From Candidatus Firestonebacteria bacterium RIFOXYA2_FULL_40_8 (lineage in GTDB: Bacteria > Oederibacteriota > D2-FULL-39-29), in the NCBI GenBank assembly GCA_001778355.1, contig MFGS01000139.1, positions 1 to 6,518 on the forward strand: DNA of 6,518 bases, given 5' to 3'. Both the position numbers and the translations under genes were made by a program. Positions 4,924 through 6,518 of the stretch are shown one piece after another; within the stretch, counting starts at the first letter, position 1; each line of letters starts with the position of its first letter. The notes beneath the pieces are model-generated. The model saw nothing but the letters and a program-made list of their open reading frames with translations, was not told where the DNA came from and searched no databases.

Positions 4924-6518
4924 CTAAAACACGTTTCCCAGTCCCAGATAATACACCGGTCTGGCGTTACCGCCTCCGTCTGTTCTTAAAGCGGCATCAA
5001 ACCGTAGAATCACAGGGAAACTCTGCCAGATAAAAGTATGTAGCCTTAGACCCGCGCCTATACCATTTTTAAGATCTCCGGGCCCGACATAAGTATAATT
5101 ATTGAACGCTATCCCCTGATCGCAAAACAGAACGCCTTTTACTTTCTTGATAAGAAGCCATCCGGCCGGCCAGACGCTTACATCCGCTTTTTCGATCAAA
5201 GAAAATCTTAGTTCGATATTAGAAAGAAGTACGTTGCTGCCGGTGTAAGCCCCGGAAGGATAACCTCTTAAAAGTTCCGCCCCCAGGCTGAAATACCCCG
5301 CATGCGTATCAAGCGAGGTTCCGGCATAGATCCTGAAAGCTACAGTAGTCTCTTTATCAATGAACAAGTATTCCTGATCTTCCGCTTCCACGTTAAGAAA
5401 TTTCTGCGTACCCCATAACACATAATCCGCTCTTTCAACATTCAAGGCAAAAGCCGACCCCCCGCAGGGAGAATCTATGTTGTACGTCAGTTTATCAAAA
5501 ACAAAAGCCAGTCCGAGAGAGTTGGTGATCGTCCGGTAATTGCGGCCGTTACCTTCATAGTAAAAATGGTCCTTTATGTAACTGTTAACCAGAAGCTCGA
5601 CCCTTGTATTCCTGTCAAACGGATAGGTAAACGGCACGGTAAGCTGGTTTTCTTCCGTGTAATATTTACCGGCTATCGTATCATCAAGATACAGGGTGGT
5701 GCCGTAAGTTCGCCAGGTGGAAATAAGCAAGCCAAAGTTAATTCTAAAAGCCGTATTTCTATAAGCAAACTGGGCGCCTGTCTGGTACTCTTTTACCGCC
5801 AGCCCGTAGAAGTCAAAACTGTTCTCACCCAAAATATCAGACAAGGAAAGATAACCGCCTCCGAGTAAACCCGCAGTGGAATCATAACCCAGTACAAAGT
5901 AAATAAGATCCATGGAGAAAACGGGCTTATAAGGAACTATCTGGAAATTAGTCAGATTATAGTCTTTCTTGCCGTAACCGGAGAGATCCATACCCGGTTC
6001 AAAGGTCACCGTAGAAAGTTCCTTTTCCTTGGTAAAGTCCATGAGATAAAGATTATAGCTGCTGTTCTCAAAATACGAAAATACTATCTTTTTTCCGTCG
6101 GGAGAGATATCAGGAGTAAATATTCCGCCCTTTATATCCGAAAGAACGCTTGCTTTAACCCGGCTGAGGGGATCATACATATACAGATTATAAATACCGT
6201 TGCAATCCGCGGTATAAAATATTTTAGCATCCGCGCTTATAACCGGTCCCGAGATATTATAATTATTTCCGTTAGGCGCTTCCGCGCGTTCGCTTTTGCC
6301 GCCGGCTTTACTTATCCTATAAAGCTGTCTGAACCCGTTTTCCCTTTCGGAAACGTAATAAACTCCTTCACCGCCGGCAGAAAAGTCAGCTTCTGTTTCG
6401 TCGTAGCGGTCATTTGTCAGACGGGTGGTAACCTCGCCTTTTATATTGCCGATGTAAACGTCGGACTTTCCGTCTTTTACCCCGATAAAAACTATTTCAT
6501 TTGCCGGGCCAAAACTCT
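4924..6518 (-). CDS. TolB/PD40-type beta-propeller fused to BamA-like outer-membrane beta-barrel (5' end outside window)
   Basis: The frame is open from the right edge to a TAG stop, giving 530 visible residues; the start lies beyond the window. Residues 1 to about 165 are WD40-like propeller blades of the TolB/PD40 type: repeated units end in F/YxxxxxGxxxLY, and a clear DISPDGKKIVF blade core sits at residues 136-146. From about residue 195 the sequence changes to alternating polar and aromatic strands with Gly/Asn/Asp turns. A PYKPVFSMDL segment and LSLSDILGEN (223-232) resemble the propeller-to-barrel junction of PD40/Omp85 'surface antigen' fusions. The protein ends in LGLGNVF; a terminal Phe is the expected beta-signal for BAM-dependent insertion. 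I infer an outer-membrane barrel with a periplasmic propeller; cargo and partner are unknown. GC content looks higher than in the left part of the window. Confidence 0.85.
   Translation of the reverse strand, partial: SFGPANEIVFIGVKDGKSDVYIGNIKGEVTTRLTNDRYDETEADFSAGGEGVYYVSERENGFRQLYRISKAGGKSERAEAPNGNNYNISGPVISADAKIFYTADCNGIYNLYMYDPLSRVKASVLSDIKGGIFTPDISPDGKKIVFSYFENSSYNLYLMDFTKEKELSTVTFEPGMDLSGYGKKDYNLTNFQIVPYKPVFSMDLIYFVLGYDSTAGLLGGGYLSLSDILGENSFDFYGLAVKEYQTGAQFAYRNTAFRINFGLLISTWRTYGTTLYLDDTIAGKYYTEENQLTVPFTYPFDRNTRVELLVNSYIKDHFYYEGNGRNYRTITNSLGLAFVFDKLTYNIDSPCGGSAFALNVERADYVLWGTQKFLNVEAEDQEYLFIDKETTVAFRIYAGTSLDTHAGYFSLGAELLRGYPSGAYTGSNVLLSNIELRFSLIEKADVSVWPAGWLLIKKVKGVLFCDQGIAFNNYTYVGPGDLKNGIGAGLRLHTFIWQSFPVILRFDAALRTDGGGNARPVYYLGLGNVF

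Noticed and set aside
4856..4928. A Lys/Ala-rich reading (SKAGKAKKVEKVKK) in the +1 frame just after the propeller-barrel stop, as if the gene continued after a frameshift.
   Set aside because: The barrel already ends in a proper terminal Phe beta-signal, and a purine-rich stretch gives such a reading by chance in one frame.

Overview
Every gene I can support lies on the minus strand, so the window is read from high to low coordinates. It looks like the chromosome of a diderm (Gram-negative-type) bacterium of low to moderate GC. The evidence is an Omp85/BamA-like outer-membrane barrel ending in a terminal Phe, next to a NadD-YqeK-LCP gene set that is widespread in Firmicutes and in uncultivated diderm lineages. 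An Elusimicrobiota- or Omnitrophota-like source would fit, but that is inference from gene content only.

Layout from the right edge. (1) 6518-4924: C-terminal 530 residues of a large protein, a TolB/PD40-type beta-propeller followed by a BamA-like beta-barrel; its 5' end is outside the window. (2) 4923-4666: a 258-bp gap with nested inverted repeats, a perfect 16-bp palindrome and a well-placed Shine-Dalgarno (SD) followed by a 17-codon ORF that ends on the nadD start codon. (3) 4665-2734: nadD, yqeK and an LCP (LytR-CpsA-Psr) gene, overlapping end to end. The rsfS gene often found with this set is not here. (4) 2666-2292: a YkvA/DUF1232 membrane protein with a strong SD. (5) 2224-1997: a VapB/AbrB-type swapped-hairpin DNA-binding protein with no toxin gene beside it. 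(6) 1931-981: an envelope protein of eight exactly phased 24-residue MORN-like (YwqK-type) repeats. (7) 887-1: a DUF2157 multi-pass membrane protein whose frame is broken near position 205; the rest continues in another frame to the left edge.

The right-hand block is core physiology: NAD synthesis, dinucleotide clean-up, envelope polymer attachment and an outer-membrane protein. The left-hand block (about 1-2280) appears more AT-rich and accessory, with an orphan antitoxin-like gene, a repeat protein and a damaged membrane gene.

The most notable observations are the nadD leader ORF with a 23-bp-offset duplication that appears to have separated nadD from its SD, the DUF2157 frameshift, a consensus-like promoter that would make the DUF2157 transcript leaderless, and the orphan VapB next to the repeat protein. 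I did not find convincing evidence of a wholly new defence or mobile system.
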